Shown one piece after another: positions 32,014-40,643 of a DNA stretch of 54,068 nt. Source of the stretch: CAZKJL01 sp964611095 (GTDB lineage: Bacteria; Patescibacteriota; Gracilibacteria; Peribacterales; Peribacteraceae). The notes beneath the pieces were generated by a model. That model had not been told where the DNA came from, did not search any database, and worked only from the letters and a program-made list of their open reading frames with translations. Each line of letters begins with the position of its first letter. Within the stretch, counting starts at the first letter, position 1. Location: positions 1-54,068 of the forward strand of contig CAZSWJ010000008.1 in NCBI GenBank assembly GCA_964611095.1, read 5' to 3'. Both the position numbers and the translations under genes were made by a program.

Positions 32014-33417
32014 ATGTCGGACCAAAAGGTCGATTCTCTCCGCAGAGAGATCAACGGCGAATGCCACCGCGATTTGGGCGAAACCGCATTCGGTCTGCCA
32101 TCCGATCTGCTGGCCCGTACGCGCGGCAGCGTTCGTTCGACACGCGGTGAGCAGGATGCCCGTCGCAAGGATTTCCCCATTCTCCGCACCTCACTCGTCA
32201 GTACGATGGTCACCACCATCGTCGTTCTGCGCTATCTGCAGCCCGCTTCGCCGGCCAGCCTCGTCACACCCCGGGCTGCCCCTGAGCCCGTCATGTCGGT
32301 TGCGACCGAAGAGACTCCCATCACGGAGGTCCATGAAGCCGCACCCGAAGCACCGCGTTTCACGGAACCCGTCGACGTCTCGAATGCTCCCGCCGAAACC
32401 GCTCCCGCGGTCGTGGAGTCGCATCCTCCGGCCATCGTGCGTTCGGACAACAAGGTCGGCATTTACCTCACGGCCAGCAGCATCGGACGAAAGAAGTTTT
32501 TCGAAGGCAGCATCGACGATCTTCGTGCCGCAAGCGGTTCGGCCATCGTCATGGATGTGAAGGGCTCGGCCGTCTATTTCCACTCCGCCGCACCCATGGC
32601 CAACGACGTCGGCCTGGTGCGCCCGCTCTACGACTTGCCCGAGATTCTCCAACGTCTCCACGGCAGCGGCGTGTACGTCATCGGACGTTTCGTTTCCATC
32701 AAAGACGCCGGACTCACCGCCAAGAAGCCCGAGACGCGCATCAAAGACCCCGTGTCAGGCAAGGTGCTCAGCCAGGAGTGGGTGGATCCTTCCGACGAGA
32801 CCGCCATCACGTACAACTCCGAAGTCGTCTGCGAACTGGCACGCGCCGGGATCGACGAAATCAACTTGGATTACATCCGTTTCTCCACCGCCGAGTTCGG
32901 CGCACTCCGTGCATACTCCGGTGTAGAGAAGGCCGATCGCGTGGAAGTCTTCATCCGCGCCATTCGCAACGAAATCGATCGTTGCGGTCCGCAGACCAAG
33001 CTCGGACTCTCCACATACGCAATTTTGGGCTGGAACTATCCCGTGAACATGGAGACGCTGGGCCAGGATTTCGTCCGTTTCGCGCCGCTCGTCGACGTCA
33101 TCTCGCCCATGGCGTACCCCGCCACGTTCGCCGAAGGTGCGTACTACGTTCCGGGCAAAGATCCGCGCAGCCGCATGTACTTCCTCGTCTACCGCACGCT
33201 CACGGGGTATGCCGAGTTGCTCGGCCCCGACCACGCGCACAAAATTCGTCCGTGGATCCAGGGCTACGGCGTCACGACCAAAAACATGAAGGACCAAATC
33301 GACGCCGTGTACGACGCCGGTGCGTGCGGATACACCGTGTGGAACGCCAACAACGCCTACGCACCGACGTTTGCGGCGATGAAGACGGATACCACGCGTC
33401 CCGAGCGCTGCAAGTAA
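32014..33417 (+). CDS. DUF4015-type putative glycoside-hydrolase-like protein
   Basis: 467 residues. One transmembrane segment (LVSTMVTTIVVLRYL, about 62-76) makes it a signal-anchored surface protein. A Pro/Ala/Glu-rich linker (80-145) is followed by a (beta/alpha)8-like domain: KVGIYLTASSIGRKK, AIVMDVKGSAVYF, GIDEINLDYIRFST, LGLSTYAILGWNY, DVISPMAYPATFAEG, RPWIQGYG and GYTVWNANN are the DUF4015 strand-end motifs. A polysaccharide is the probable ligand; no activity is proven. It abuts the convergent gene with no gap. Confidence 0.85.
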   Translation: MSDQKVDSLRREINGECHRDLGETAFGLPSDLLARTRGSVRSTRGEQDARRKDFPILRTSLVSTMVTTIVVLRYLQPASPASLVTPRAAPEPVMSVATEETPITEVHEAAPEAPRFTEPVDVSNAPAETAPAVVESHPPAIVRSDNKVGIYLTASSIGRKKFFEGSIDDLRAASGSAIVMDVKGSAVYFHSAAPMANDVGLVRPLYDLPEILQRLHGSGVYVIGRFVSIKDAGLTAKKPETRIKDPVSGKVLSQEWVDPSDETAITYNSEVVCELARAGIDEINLDYIRFSTAEFGALRAYSGVEKADRVEVFIRAIRNEIDRCGPQTKLGLSTYAILGWNYPVNMETLGQDFVRFAPLVDVISPMAYPATFAEGAYYVPGKDPRSRMYFLVYRTLTGYAELLGPDHAHKIRPWIQGYGVTTKNMKDQIDAVYDAGACGYTVWNANNAYAPTFAAMKTDTTRPERCK

Positions 33418-33813
33418 CTACCGGAAGTCTTCGTAGGGCAAGAACTCAGCCTGATGCTCTTGGCCGAGCTTCGGCGTTTTGTGCTTGATGGCGCACGAGT
33501 ACATCTCGGTGCGATTGATGACGACCTTGATCCACGCGATGGTGCCGTTGGCGTACGAACAATATGCGCACGCGAATTTTTGCCAGATCGTCAGCTTGCC
33601 GAGCTCGTTTCTGTCGTACGTTACGTAGTCCTTCCATTTCGCCTTGGGAATCTCGTAGATCGAAAAATAAATTTCCTGATAGATCCACACCCACGCATGC
33701 AGCAGTGCGATGGGGAAGATCACCGTCCAAATGACGGTCCCCGCGATGACGTTGGGGAGAACCCCGACGCGCCTGAAGTTCGGCTTCGAGATGACGAAGA
33801 ACGTTTTTTGCAT
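33418..33813 (-). CDS. Hypothetical membrane protein with a CxxC motif, 131 aa
   Basis: One or two hydrophobic segments near the N-terminus (NVIAGTVIWTVIFPIALLHA, then WVWIYQEIYFSIY). A conserved-looking core, FACAYCSYANGTIAWIKVVINRTEMYSCAIKH, has CAYC and a later Cys-Ala-Ile-Lys-His. I recognise this pattern as a recurring uncharacterised protein type but cannot name a function. CATACT lies 7 bases before the ATG. Confidence 0.7.
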   Translation of the reverse strand: MQKTFFVISKPNFRRVGVLPNVIAGTVIWTVIFPIALLHAWVWIYQEIYFSIYEIPKAKWKDYVTYDRNELGKLTIWQKFACAYCSYANGTIAWIKVVINRTEMYSCAIKHKTPKLGQEHQAEFLPYEDFR

Positions 33814-33855
33814 GGGGCGCAGTATGGTTCATTGTCGTGCTCAGCACAATTGCAG

Positions 33856-33861
33856 TACCAT
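33856..33861 (+). promoter_or_regulatory. Leaderless promoter -10 box fixing the GTG start of thyA
   Basis: TACCAT ends 6 bases before a GTG at 33868. This spacing equals that of other leaderless genes here and selects the GTG as the real start, giving a protein of family length. Confidence 0.6.
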
Positions 33862-33867
33862 CCGACC

Positions 33868-34662
33868 GTGAAGCAGTATCTCGACCTCCTTCGGCACGTC
33901 CAGGCTCACGGCGTCAAAAAAGACGATCGTACGGGCACGGGAACGCTCTCGGTTTTCGGCTACCAGATGCGCTTCGATTTGAACGAGGGTTTCCCGCTCC
34001 TCACGACGAAAAAGCTGCATACGCGCTCGATTTTCCATGAGCTTCTGTGGTTCCTGAAGGGCGAGACGAACATCGCATATCTCAAGGACAACGGTGTGAC
34101 CATTTGGGACGAATGGGCCGACAAAGACGGCAACTTGGGTCCCGTCTACGGCGCGCAGTGGCGCACGTGGGAGGGGACCGACGGCAAGATCTACGACCAG
34201 ATCACGAGTCTCATCGAGAACATCAAGAAAAATCCGAACTCGCGTCGCCTCATCGTCTCGGCGTGGAACGTCCCGTTCATCGACAAGATGGCGCTGCCGC
34301 CGTGCCACTGCTTGTTCCAGTTCTACGTCGCGGAGGGCAAGCTCAGCTGCCAGCTGTACCAGCGCAGCGCCGATATTTTCCTCGGCGTACCGTTCAATAT
34401 CGCATCGTACGCACTGCTCACGCACATGATTGCGCAGGTCACGGGCCTCAAGGTCGGCGAGTTCGTGCACACGCTCGGTGACACGCACCTGTACCTCAAC
34501 CACGTCGAGCAGGCGAACTTGCAACTGACGCGCACACCGAAGAAACTTCCGACGCTCAAGCTGAACCCGGCGAGGACATCGATTTTCGATTTTACGTTCG
34601 AGGATATTACGATCGAAGGGTACGATCCGGAACCGGGGATCAAGGCTCCCATTGCTGTGTAA
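33868..34662 (+). CDS. thyA: Thymidylate synthase
   Basis: 264 residues from a GTG start, exactly the common bacterial ThyA length; the frame extends 138 codons upstream but that region is antisense to the previous gene. Methylates dUMP using methylene-tetrahydrofolate. DDRTGTGTLSVFGYQMRFDL, RSIFHELLWFLKGETN, LPPCHCLFQFYV (catalytic Cys), CQLYQRSADIFLGVPFNIAS and GDTHLYLNHVEQ are intact. Followed by a palindromic repeat and folA, which regenerates the folate. Confidence 0.98.
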   Translation: MKQYLDLLRHVQAHGVKKDDRTGTGTLSVFGYQMRFDLNEGFPLLTTKKLHTRSIFHELLWFLKGETNIAYLKDNGVTIWDEWADKDGNLGPVYGAQWRTWEGTDGKIYDQITSLIENIKKNPNSRRLIVSAWNVPFIDKMALPPCHCLFQFYVAEGKLSCQLYQRSADIFLGVPFNIASYALLTHMIAQVTGLKVGEFVHTLGDTHLYLNHVEQANLQLTRTPKKLPTLKLNPARTSIFDFTFEDITIEGYDPEPGIKAPIAV

Positions 34663-34663
34663 T

Positions 34664-34790
34664 GTCCTTTCTTTGTCGCGACAAAGAAAGGACCAAAGAA
34701 AGCGCTGCGCGCCGATACCCCGCGATTTCGTGTGAAGCGAAATCGCTTACCCGCAGACCCCCACCTGCGGCGCGCGCCATCCCTGGGTGC
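34664..34790 (+). repeat. Palindrome-headed dispersed repeat, copy 3
   Basis: Perfect 13-base arms CCTTTCTTTGTCG / CGACAAAGAAAGG (34666-34691), then ACCAAAGAAAGCGCTGCGCG and a body like copies 1 and 2 but with an extra small inverted repeat (GCGATTTCG ... CGAAATCGC, 34722-34746). Fills the thyA-folA gap and ends at the folA promoter. Confidence 0.8.
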
Positions 34791-34806
34791 ATGCTAAAAT
34801 CGAAGC

Positions 34807-35322
34807 ATGCTTATCTCTTTGATCGTTGCGGCATCGGAGAACGATGTCATCGGCAAGAACAACACGTTGCCGTGGCATTTGCCGGACGATCTCAAGTTTT
34901 TCCGCGAGACGACGAAGGGCCGCACGGTCATCATGGGCCGAAAGACGTACGAATCCATCGGCAAGCCGTTGCCGAATCGCCGCAATATCGTCATTTCCAC
35001 GACGGTGAAGTCGGTTCCCGGTTGCGAGGTATTTCCCACGCTCGGCGATGCGCTCATGAAACTGAAGGGCGAGAAAGTGACCGACGAGATCTTCGTCATC
35101 GGAGGAGCGCGGCTCTTCCAAGAAGCGCTCATGGAAATCATGGAGGAACTTCGCGTGAAGAAAATCTATCTCACGCGCGTGCATGCCGAGATCGACGGTG
35201 ACATCAAGCTCCCCGACATCACGTGGAAGCATTGGAATAAAACGTCATCGAAAGAGCACGACAAAGATAGGGATCACAAATACGCGTTTACCTTCGAGAC
35301 GTACGAGCATAAGCCTGTTTAA
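34807..35322 (+). CDS. folA: Dihydrofolate reductase
   Basis: 171 residues. NADPH-dependent reduction of dihydrofolate. MLISLIVAASENDVIGKNN, LPWHLPDDLKFFRETT (active-site Asp and Trp), VIMGRKTYESIGKPLPNR, and FVIGGARLFQEAL are intact. TAAAAT lies 6 bases before the ATG (leaderless). Its stop overlaps that of the convergent hypothetical gene. Confidence 0.97.
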   Translation: MLISLIVAASENDVIGKNNTLPWHLPDDLKFFRETTKGRTVIMGRKTYESIGKPLPNRRNIVISTTVKSVPGCEVFPTLGDALMKLKGEKVTDEIFVIGGARLFQEALMEIMEELRVKKIYLTRVHAEIDGDIKLPDITWKHWNKTSSKEHDKDRDHKYAFTFETYEHKPV

Positions 35323-35603
35323 GCCGCAGTTCGATCCAGAAGCTCTTTCACGAAGGCGCGCGTTTCTTCCGCGGAAATGTTGTGCGCTCGGCGCAGCGGA
35401 TCCAGCTGCTTTTCGACCTGCTCGGGATTCCTTGTCTTTGATGCGACGGCTCTGGCCGCAAGTTCCAGAGGATGAGTGACGGTGATGTCCGATGATGTGT
35501 GGGGGCGAAGCGTCATGGATTCATTCTTCGCGTACCTGCCGGGAGTGTCAATGATGTATGACATCGGTACTCTTGCGATGGTAACTTCTTCGTCTGCAAT
35601 CAT
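35319..35603 (-). CDS. Hypothetical soluble protein, about 94 aa
   Basis: No family recognised. Contains MTLRPHTSSDITVTHPLELA and a helical C-terminus with EETRAFVKELLDRTAA. The frame continues upstream into the palindromic repeat, so the start is likely the ATG at 35603 or 35564; TACCAT lies 13 bases before the latter. Overlaps the folA stop. Confidence 0.5.
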   Translation of the reverse strand: MIADEEVTIARVPMSYIIDTPGRYAKNESMTLRPHTSSDITVTHPLELAARAVASKTRNPEQVEKQLDPLRRAHNISAEETRAFVKELLDRTAA

Positions 35604-35730
35604 TTCCACTTTCTTTTGACGCAATGCGAGTGTCACTTCTTTGTCGCGACAAAGAAGTAACCAAGAAAACGCTGCGCGCCGATACCCACCCTCACCCCCC
35701 GCTGCGGCGCGCTCCACCCCTTTGGATGTG
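35604..35730 (+). repeat. Palindrome-headed dispersed repeat, copy 2
   Basis: Nearly identical to copy 1. The head palindrome is a perfect 12-base inverted repeat, ACTTCTTTGTCG / CGACAAAGAAGT (35635-35658). Lies between the hypothetical gene start and aguA. Confidence 0.85.
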
Positions 35731-35755
35731 GATTCACACCCTCGTGGTTCGTTGT

Positions 35756-35786
35756 ACTCTTTGTATTCCTTGTATTCTTTGCAGTC
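35756..35786 (+). repeat. TTTGTATTCCTTGTATTC repeat next to a stop codon, copy 2
   Basis: ACTCTTTGTATTCC then TTGTATTCTTTGCAGTC; ends 6 bases from the aguA stop codon. Confidence 0.8.
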
Positions 35787-35792
35787 CTCGTC

Positions 35793-36854
35793 TTAAGCGG
35801 GGATTTGCTGCGTAACGCAGTGGAATGAGCCCAGGCCCCATGTGAGGATGCGGCTGTCGATGGGCACGATGCGACGGGTGGGGAAGCATTCTTTGAGCGT
35901 CTCGATCGCCGCCGCGTCGTTCGCATCGTTCCACACCGGCAGCAGCACGCATTCGTTCGCAATATAGAAGTTGGCGTAGCTCGCCGGGATGCGGAAACCT
36001 TCTTTGTCGCCGATCGTCGTTTTCGTCGGATCTTTGTCATTCACGTATACCGGTTTGGGTTGCTTCAGCGTGATGATTTCGAGCGGATTCCCGTCCTGGT
36101 CTTTCATCGTCTTGAGACGCTTGAGATTTTCCCGGAGCGGAGCGTAGTCGCGGTCGTTCGGATCCTCGTGCACGATCGTGACGACGGTTTTCGGTCCCAC
36201 GAAGCGCGTCAGGTCGTCCACGTGGCCGCTGGTGTCGTCTCCGGCGATGCCTTTGCCGAGCCACAGAACGTTCGTCAGGCCGAGCTCGGCCTTGAGCGTC
36301 GCTTCGATCTCTTCTTTCGTCAGGCCGGCATTACGGTTGGGGTTCAGGAGACAATCTTCCGTCGTCATCAGCGTGCCGAGTCCGTTCACGTCGATGGATC
36401 CGCCTTCGAGCACCATGTCGAGACGCTTCGTTTTGACCTTCATCTCTTTCGCAAGGAGCGACGGGATCTTGTCGTCCTTGTCGAATGCCCAATCGTTGCC
36501 ATGAGCGTTGAATGCCCAATCCAAAAACATTCGCTCGCCTTTGATGTTCTTTACCACGATCGGTCCGTGGTCACGTGCCCAGGCGAAGTTGCTCGGAATG
36601 CGGTGGAACGTGACGCGATCACCCTGCACTCCTTCTTTTTTGAGTTCTACGCGGATGGCGTCCTCCAGCGCTTTGTCGTGCGTCACGATGTGCACCTCTT
36701 CGCCGATCTCCAGCTCTTTGGTCATGCGCGCCCAGATGGCGGGGATATGTTCAAAAAGTCCGGGCCAGTGGGTTTCGTCATGCGGCCAGGTGAGCAATGT
36801 TCCCTGGTGCGGCTCCCATTCGGCCGGCATCCGATAACCGCTCGGTGACGTCAT
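35793..36854 (-). CDS. aguA: Agmatine deiminase
   Basis: 353 residues from the ATG at 36854. Converts agmatine to N-carbamoylputrescine. Motifs are MPAEWEPHQGTLLTWPHDE, FAWARDHGPIVV, LEGGSIDVNGLGTLMTTEDC, LLNPNRN, GDDTSGHVDDLTRF (catalytic Asp/His) and the C-terminal nucleophile GLGSFHCVTQQIPA. The start ATG overlaps the aguB stop (ATGA), so the two are translationally coupled. The peptidylarginine-deiminase-type fold and the Cys are complete. Confidence 0.97.
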   Translation of the reverse strand: MTSPSGYRMPAEWEPHQGTLLTWPHDETHWPGLFEHIPAIWARMTKELEIGEEVHIVTHDKALEDAIRVELKKEGVQGDRVTFHRIPSNFAWARDHGPIVVKNIKGERMFLDWAFNAHGNDWAFDKDDKIPSLLAKEMKVKTKRLDMVLEGGSIDVNGLGTLMTTEDCLLNPNRNAGLTKEEIEATLKAELGLTNVLWLGKGIAGDDTSGHVDDLTRFVGPKTVVTIVHEDPNDRDYAPLRENLKRLKTMKDQDGNPLEIITLKQPKPVYVNDKDPTKTTIGDKEGFRIPASYANFYIANECVLLPVWNDANDAAAIETLKECFPTRRIVPIDSRILTWGLGSFHCVTQQIPA

Positions 36855-37720
36855 GATTTTTTCGTGATGAGGTCGTACGTCTCGGGTCTCCGGTTCTCCA
36901 GGAATCTCCATGCTTTTTGCAGCGGCTTCACGCGGGAGAAGTCGCACTCGGCGAGCGTCACTCCTTCTTTGTCATTTGCTTTCGCGATCAGCTTCGCCGA
37001 GGGATCCGCGATGAACGATCCGCCCCAGAACGTGATGGCGCCTTCTTTGCCCACGCGGTTCACCCCCGCAACGTATACGTTGTTTGCCGCGGCGTGACCC
37101 ACTTGGGCCGAGCGCCACATGTTCTCCCAGTCACCCGTGATGTTCTCCTCCACGTCGCCGTCGATGACGCCGATCGCGGTGGGGTAGACGATGATCTCGG
37201 CTCCTTTGAGTGCGGCGATGCGAGCGGCCTCCGGGTACCACTGGTCGTAGCAGATGAGCGGACACACTTTTCCGACGGACGTTTCGAACACGCGGATGCC
37301 CGTGTCGCCCGGCGTGAAGTAGTGTTGCTCGTGATACAGGATGTCTTCGGGAATGTGCGTTTTGCGGTATGTGCCGAGCAGTGTGCCGTCGGTCTCGAAG
37401 ACGGGAGCCGTGTTGTAGTTCTTGCCATCGGATCCTTTCTCGAAGATCGATCCGCCCACGAGCACGATCTTGTGCTTCTTTGCGGCTTCGGACAGCGCTT
37501 TGGACGTGGGGCCGGGGATCGGCTCCGTCGTCTCGAAGGCGCGCTTGTCGTCTTTCTTTTGGCAGAAATATTCACCCATGAAGAGTTCGGGGAGCACCAC
37601 GAGGTTCGCTCCTTTCTTCGCCGCTTCGGCCGTGAGCTCGAGCGCGCGCATCAGATTTGCCTGAGCATCGCTCGTCATCGACATTTGCACGAGGCCGACG
37701 GTGACGGTTTTCTTGGTCAT
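36851..37720 (-). CDS. aguB: N-carbamoylputrescine amidase
   Basis: 289 residues from the ATG at 37720 (MTKKTVTVGLVQMSM), preferred over 37759 because TACAAT lies 12 bases upstream and the N-terminus fits the family. Hydrolyses N-carbamoylputrescine to putrescine, CO2 and ammonia. Nitrilase-superfamily triad: Glu in VVLPELFMGEYFCQ, Lys in YRKTHIPED, and Cys in PLICYDQWYPEAAR. The YFCQ and DQWYPE motifs are typical of AguB. Operon with aguA; divergent from the DHS-like gene. Confidence 0.95.
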   Translation of the reverse strand: MTKKTVTVGLVQMSMTSDAQANLMRALELTAEAAKKGANLVVLPELFMGEYFCQKKDDKRAFETTEPIPGPTSKALSEAAKKHKIVLVGGSIFEKGSDGKNYNTAPVFETDGTLLGTYRKTHIPEDILYHEQHYFTPGDTGIRVFETSVGKVCPLICYDQWYPEAARIAALKGAEIIVYPTAIGVIDGDVEENITGDWENMWRSAQVGHAAANNVYVAGVNRVGKEGAITFWGGSFIADPSAKLIAKANDKEGVTLAECDFSRVKPLQKAWRFLENRRPETYDLITKKS

Positions 37721-37813
37721 GAGTGCCGCGAGATTGTACCAGAAACTGTTGTCTGCCATGAGAAACTCTGTACGATTGTTTTTGATTCATCGTTTGCATT
37801 TTCCCCCACGACC

Positions 37814-38905
37814 ATGAAGAAGTTCGATCAACTCTCGCCCAGCCTCCGCAAGTACATCGTCACCGAAGATACGAAGACGACGGGCACCGTCGTTGCCAAC
37901 GTCAAGAAGAGCAAGACTCCCGTCTCGGCGTTCGCAGAACTTACGCTGAAACACTGCAACGGCGGTTCCACCCTCCAATCCGCTCTGTGGCTGAAGGAAC
38001 ATCTGAAGAACGGCGGGAAGCTCGTCGTCACCATCGCGGGCGCACTCAGTTCCTTCGAGGTCGGCGTGATGCTCGCCGAGCTCATCCGTCAGGGTAAGGT
38101 TCACTTGGTCTCCGCCACGGCCGCCAACCACGAGGAATCGTACTACCGCTACGTCGCACACTCGCACTACGCCCACATTCCCCGCTACACCGAGCTGACG
38201 CCCGACCAGGAGGCCGAACTCCGCGACGCGGGACTTCGTCGCATCACCGATACGTTCCTTCCGGAAGATGAGAGCGTCCGCATCATGGAGCCGCACCTCT
38301 TCAAGATGTGGAAGGATGCCGAGAAGAAAGGGGAGCGTTACTTTCCACACGAGTACTTCCGCCGCCTCTTCGCCGAAGGTCTCATCAAGCCCGATCCGCA
38401 AGCGAACCCCGACGATTGTTGGGCGTATGCGGCATACGAGAAAAACATCCCCATCGTCATTCCGGGATTCGAAGACTCCACCATGGGCAACATTTTCGCC
38501 AGCTACACCTACGACGGAAAATATAAGGAGGAGAAAGATCTCTCCGTGAGTCCGACCGTCATGAAAGGGGGACTTGAGTACTTCACCTCTCTGTATGACT
38601 GGTATCTGGAGGAGTCCAAAGACAGCCCCATAGCCTTCCTCCAGCTTGGCGGAGGCATTGCAGCCGACTTCCCCATCTGCGTCGTTCCTTCCATCAAGCA
38701 CGACCTCAAGCATCACGACGTTCGTGACTGGGCCGGCTTCATCGAGATCGGCTCATCGCCGATGTCGTACGGCTCCTACTCCGGTGCCGGCGGCAAAGAG
38801 AAGATCACGTGGGACAAGCTCAGCACCAAGAGTTACTACCAAATCATCCAGAGCGATGTGACCGTCGCGTTTCCGTGGATCGCCGCGGTGCTCTTGGATC
38901 TGTAG
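37814..38905 (+). CDS. Deoxyhypusine synthase-like protein (DHS / homospermidine synthase family)
   Basis: 363 residues from the ATG at 37814; the frame extends upstream antisense to aguB and is not real there. DHS family: TLKHCNGGSTLQSALWLKEH, VVTIAGALSSFEVGVMLAE, VHLVSATAANHEE, a FEDSTMGNIF helix and LQLGGGIAADFPICV. Near the C-terminus SYGSYSGAGGKEKITWDKL corresponds to the segment whose W-G-K Lys forms the enzyme-imine intermediate in eukaryotic DHS; here W-D-K keeps that Lys. NAD-dependent aminobutyl transfer is predicted. With aguAB adjacent, a polyamine product such as homospermidine is likelier than hypusine. TACGAT at 37771-37776 is the likely -10. Confidence 0.85.
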   Translation: MKKFDQLSPSLRKYIVTEDTKTTGTVVANVKKSKTPVSAFAELTLKHCNGGSTLQSALWLKEHLKNGGKLVVTIAGALSSFEVGVMLAELIRQGKVHLVSATAANHEESYYRYVAHSHYAHIPRYTELTPDQEAELRDAGLRRITDTFLPEDESVRIMEPHLFKMWKDAEKKGERYFPHEYFRRLFAEGLIKPDPQANPDDCWAYAAYEKNIPIVIPGFEDSTMGNIFASYTYDGKYKEEKDLSVSPTVMKGGLEYFTSLYDWYLEESKDSPIAFLQLGGGIAADFPICVVPSIKHDLKHHDVRDWAGFIEIGSSPMSYGSYSGAGGKEKITWDKLSTKSYYQIIQSDVTVAFPWIAAVLLDL

Positions 38906-38934
38906 GACGGTTGTCGCCGAGCGAAAGATTTTGC

Positions 38935-38962
38935 TTTACATGCAGCGCACGCTGACTATAAT
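38935..38962 (+). promoter_or_regulatory. Promoter of the PLP decarboxylase gene
   Basis: -35 TTTACA (38935-38940), 16-base spacer, -10 TATAAT (38957-38962). The transcript starts about 20 bases before the ATG and has a pyrimidine-rich leader (CTGTTTGTTTTCCTCTCGC). Confidence 0.75.
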
Positions 38963-38988
38963 TCCACTCTGTTTGTTTTCCTCTCGCA

Positions 38989-40527
38989 ATGTCCAAACGC
39001 CCTCCGGGCTCATACAAGTTCAAGCAAGTACGACCGCACAAAGTGAGCTCACGCTACATGCGTCCACGTTGGGCGCGCTTCGTGCAACAGGACGTCCGCG
39101 GCATGATGACCATCGAGGGAGTTCCGGTCGATAAAATCTTGGAGAAGTACGGCACTCCTTTATACGTGCTCGTCGAAAGCGAGATTCGTTCCCGTCTCCA
39201 GCGCTTCAAGAAGACCTTCGGCAACGAGATCGCTCTGCAGTACGCCGTGAAGTGCAACAGCAACCTGGAAGTGCTCCGCATCGTGCGCGAGGAAGGTTTC
39301 GAGCTGGACTGCTCGTCCGTCGGAGAGCTGATCCTCGGACTTCTGGCGGACTTCAAGCCCAAGCAGCTCACGTTCACGAACCTCTTCAAGACCGAGCAAG
39401 ACATCCACTTCGCCATCAAGATCGGCGTGCAATCCATCACCGCCGACTCCATCGAGGAAATCGAGCACATCGCGCACACCGCCAAGAAGCTCCGCAAGCA
39501 CATCGATACGGTCATCCGCGTGAACCCGATGCTCCAGCTCGGTTCGTACTCCACGCGCGGCAACAAGTACGGCATTCCCATCGGGTACGTGGACCGCGCC
39601 ATCGACCTCACGAAAAACAGTCCGTACGTCGACTTCAAGGGATTCCACTTCATGGGCGGCTACGTGCACAGCCCGAAGGTCTTCAAGATGGCCGCACGCT
39701 CATTCGCCAAGCTCATCCGTCGCTGCTTGGACCGCGGCATCCGCGTGCAGAGTTTGTCCCTCGGAGGAGGGTTTCCCGCCGCCATCGGCGAAGAGGAAGC
39801 GTTCCCCATCGAGAAGATGAAGGACTTCCCGCGCTACTTCGCCAACTTGCTCCACCGCTACAACATCCCGCCGCTCCAGCTCATCTTCGAGCCCGGCAAG
39901 AGCATCGTCATGAACGCGGGCATCGGACTCATGCGCGTCATCAGCAAGAAGCGCCTCGGCCTCAACAGCCGCATGGTCATCGCCGACGGCTCCACGTACA
40001 ACTTCATCCCCGACGCGCTCATTCAGCCCGATATCAAGTACGACATCCTGCCCGCATCCAAAATGCTCTCGCCGCGCGTGCACACCGTCACGATCGCCGG
40101 CAACACGTGCGACTGTTGGGACCTCATCCGCAAAGGAATCGACATGCCCAAGCTCCGTGCCGGTGATTTGGTCGCCGCCATGGACGTGGGTGCGTACGCC
40201 CAGGTCATGAGCAGCAACTTCAACACCATCCGTCGTCCGTCCATGATCATGATCTACGAGGACGGCAGCACCAAAATCATCCGTCGCCGCGATCGGTACA
40301 GCGAAATGTTCGCGCCCGAGCTCGACGTGCTCAAGATGGCCGGCCCCGACGAGCTGGAGAAATATCACAACATGTACCGCGTGAACATCGACAAAATCTG
40401 GCGCGGCAAGATGAAGAAAGACAAGCGCATGAACGGCAACGGCAAGAAAGACGCCAACGGTCTCTCGGTGTACAGCATGCTCGAGAAAGACGCGATGGGC
40501 GGCAACGGTCACACGGGCAATCCGTAG
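38989..40527 (+). CDS. Fold-type III PLP-dependent amino acid decarboxylase (LysA/ODC/ADC family)
   Basis: 512 residues; N-terminal basic extension of about 40, alanine-racemase-type barrel about 45-310, beta domain about 310-445 and a Lys/Asn/Gly-rich tail. PLP Lys in LQYAVKCNSN; RVNPMLQLGSYSTRGNKYGI; phosphate-binding LSLGGGFPAAIG and LIFEPGKSI; the partner-subunit Cys motif GNTCDCWD; and MDVGAYAQVMSSNFN. Related enzymes decarboxylate meso-diaminopimelate, ornithine, arginine or carboxynorspermidine. Next to aguAB and a DHS-like gene, arginine or a polyamine precursor is favoured over diaminopimelate; this is inference. Confidence 0.85.
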   Translation: MSKRPPGSYKFKQVRPHKVSSRYMRPRWARFVQQDVRGMMTIEGVPVDKILEKYGTPLYVLVESEIRSRLQRFKKTFGNEIALQYAVKCNSNLEVLRIVREEGFELDCSSVGELILGLLADFKPKQLTFTNLFKTEQDIHFAIKIGVQSITADSIEEIEHIAHTAKKLRKHIDTVIRVNPMLQLGSYSTRGNKYGIPIGYVDRAIDLTKNSPYVDFKGFHFMGGYVHSPKVFKMAARSFAKLIRRCLDRGIRVQSLSLGGGFPAAIGEEEAFPIEKMKDFPRYFANLLHRYNIPPLQLIFEPGKSIVMNAGIGLMRVISKKRLGLNSRMVIADGSTYNFIPDALIQPDIKYDILPASKMLSPRVHTVTIAGNTCDCWDLIRKGIDMPKLRAGDLVAAMDVGAYAQVMSSNFNTIRRPSMIMIYEDGSTKIIRRRDRYSEMFAPELDVLKMAGPDELEKYHNMYRVNIDKIWRGKMKKDKRMNGNGKKDANGLSVYSMLEKDAMGGNGHTGNP

Positions 40528-40643
40528 CCGCAAACGAGGCACATCGATGACACGGTGATTGTGGCTAGTGCAAAGCATTTTGACGTGCTTCGGCACTTCG
40601 ATTTCCACATCGATATCTTCATCGCCAAGAAAGGAGAAACTAT

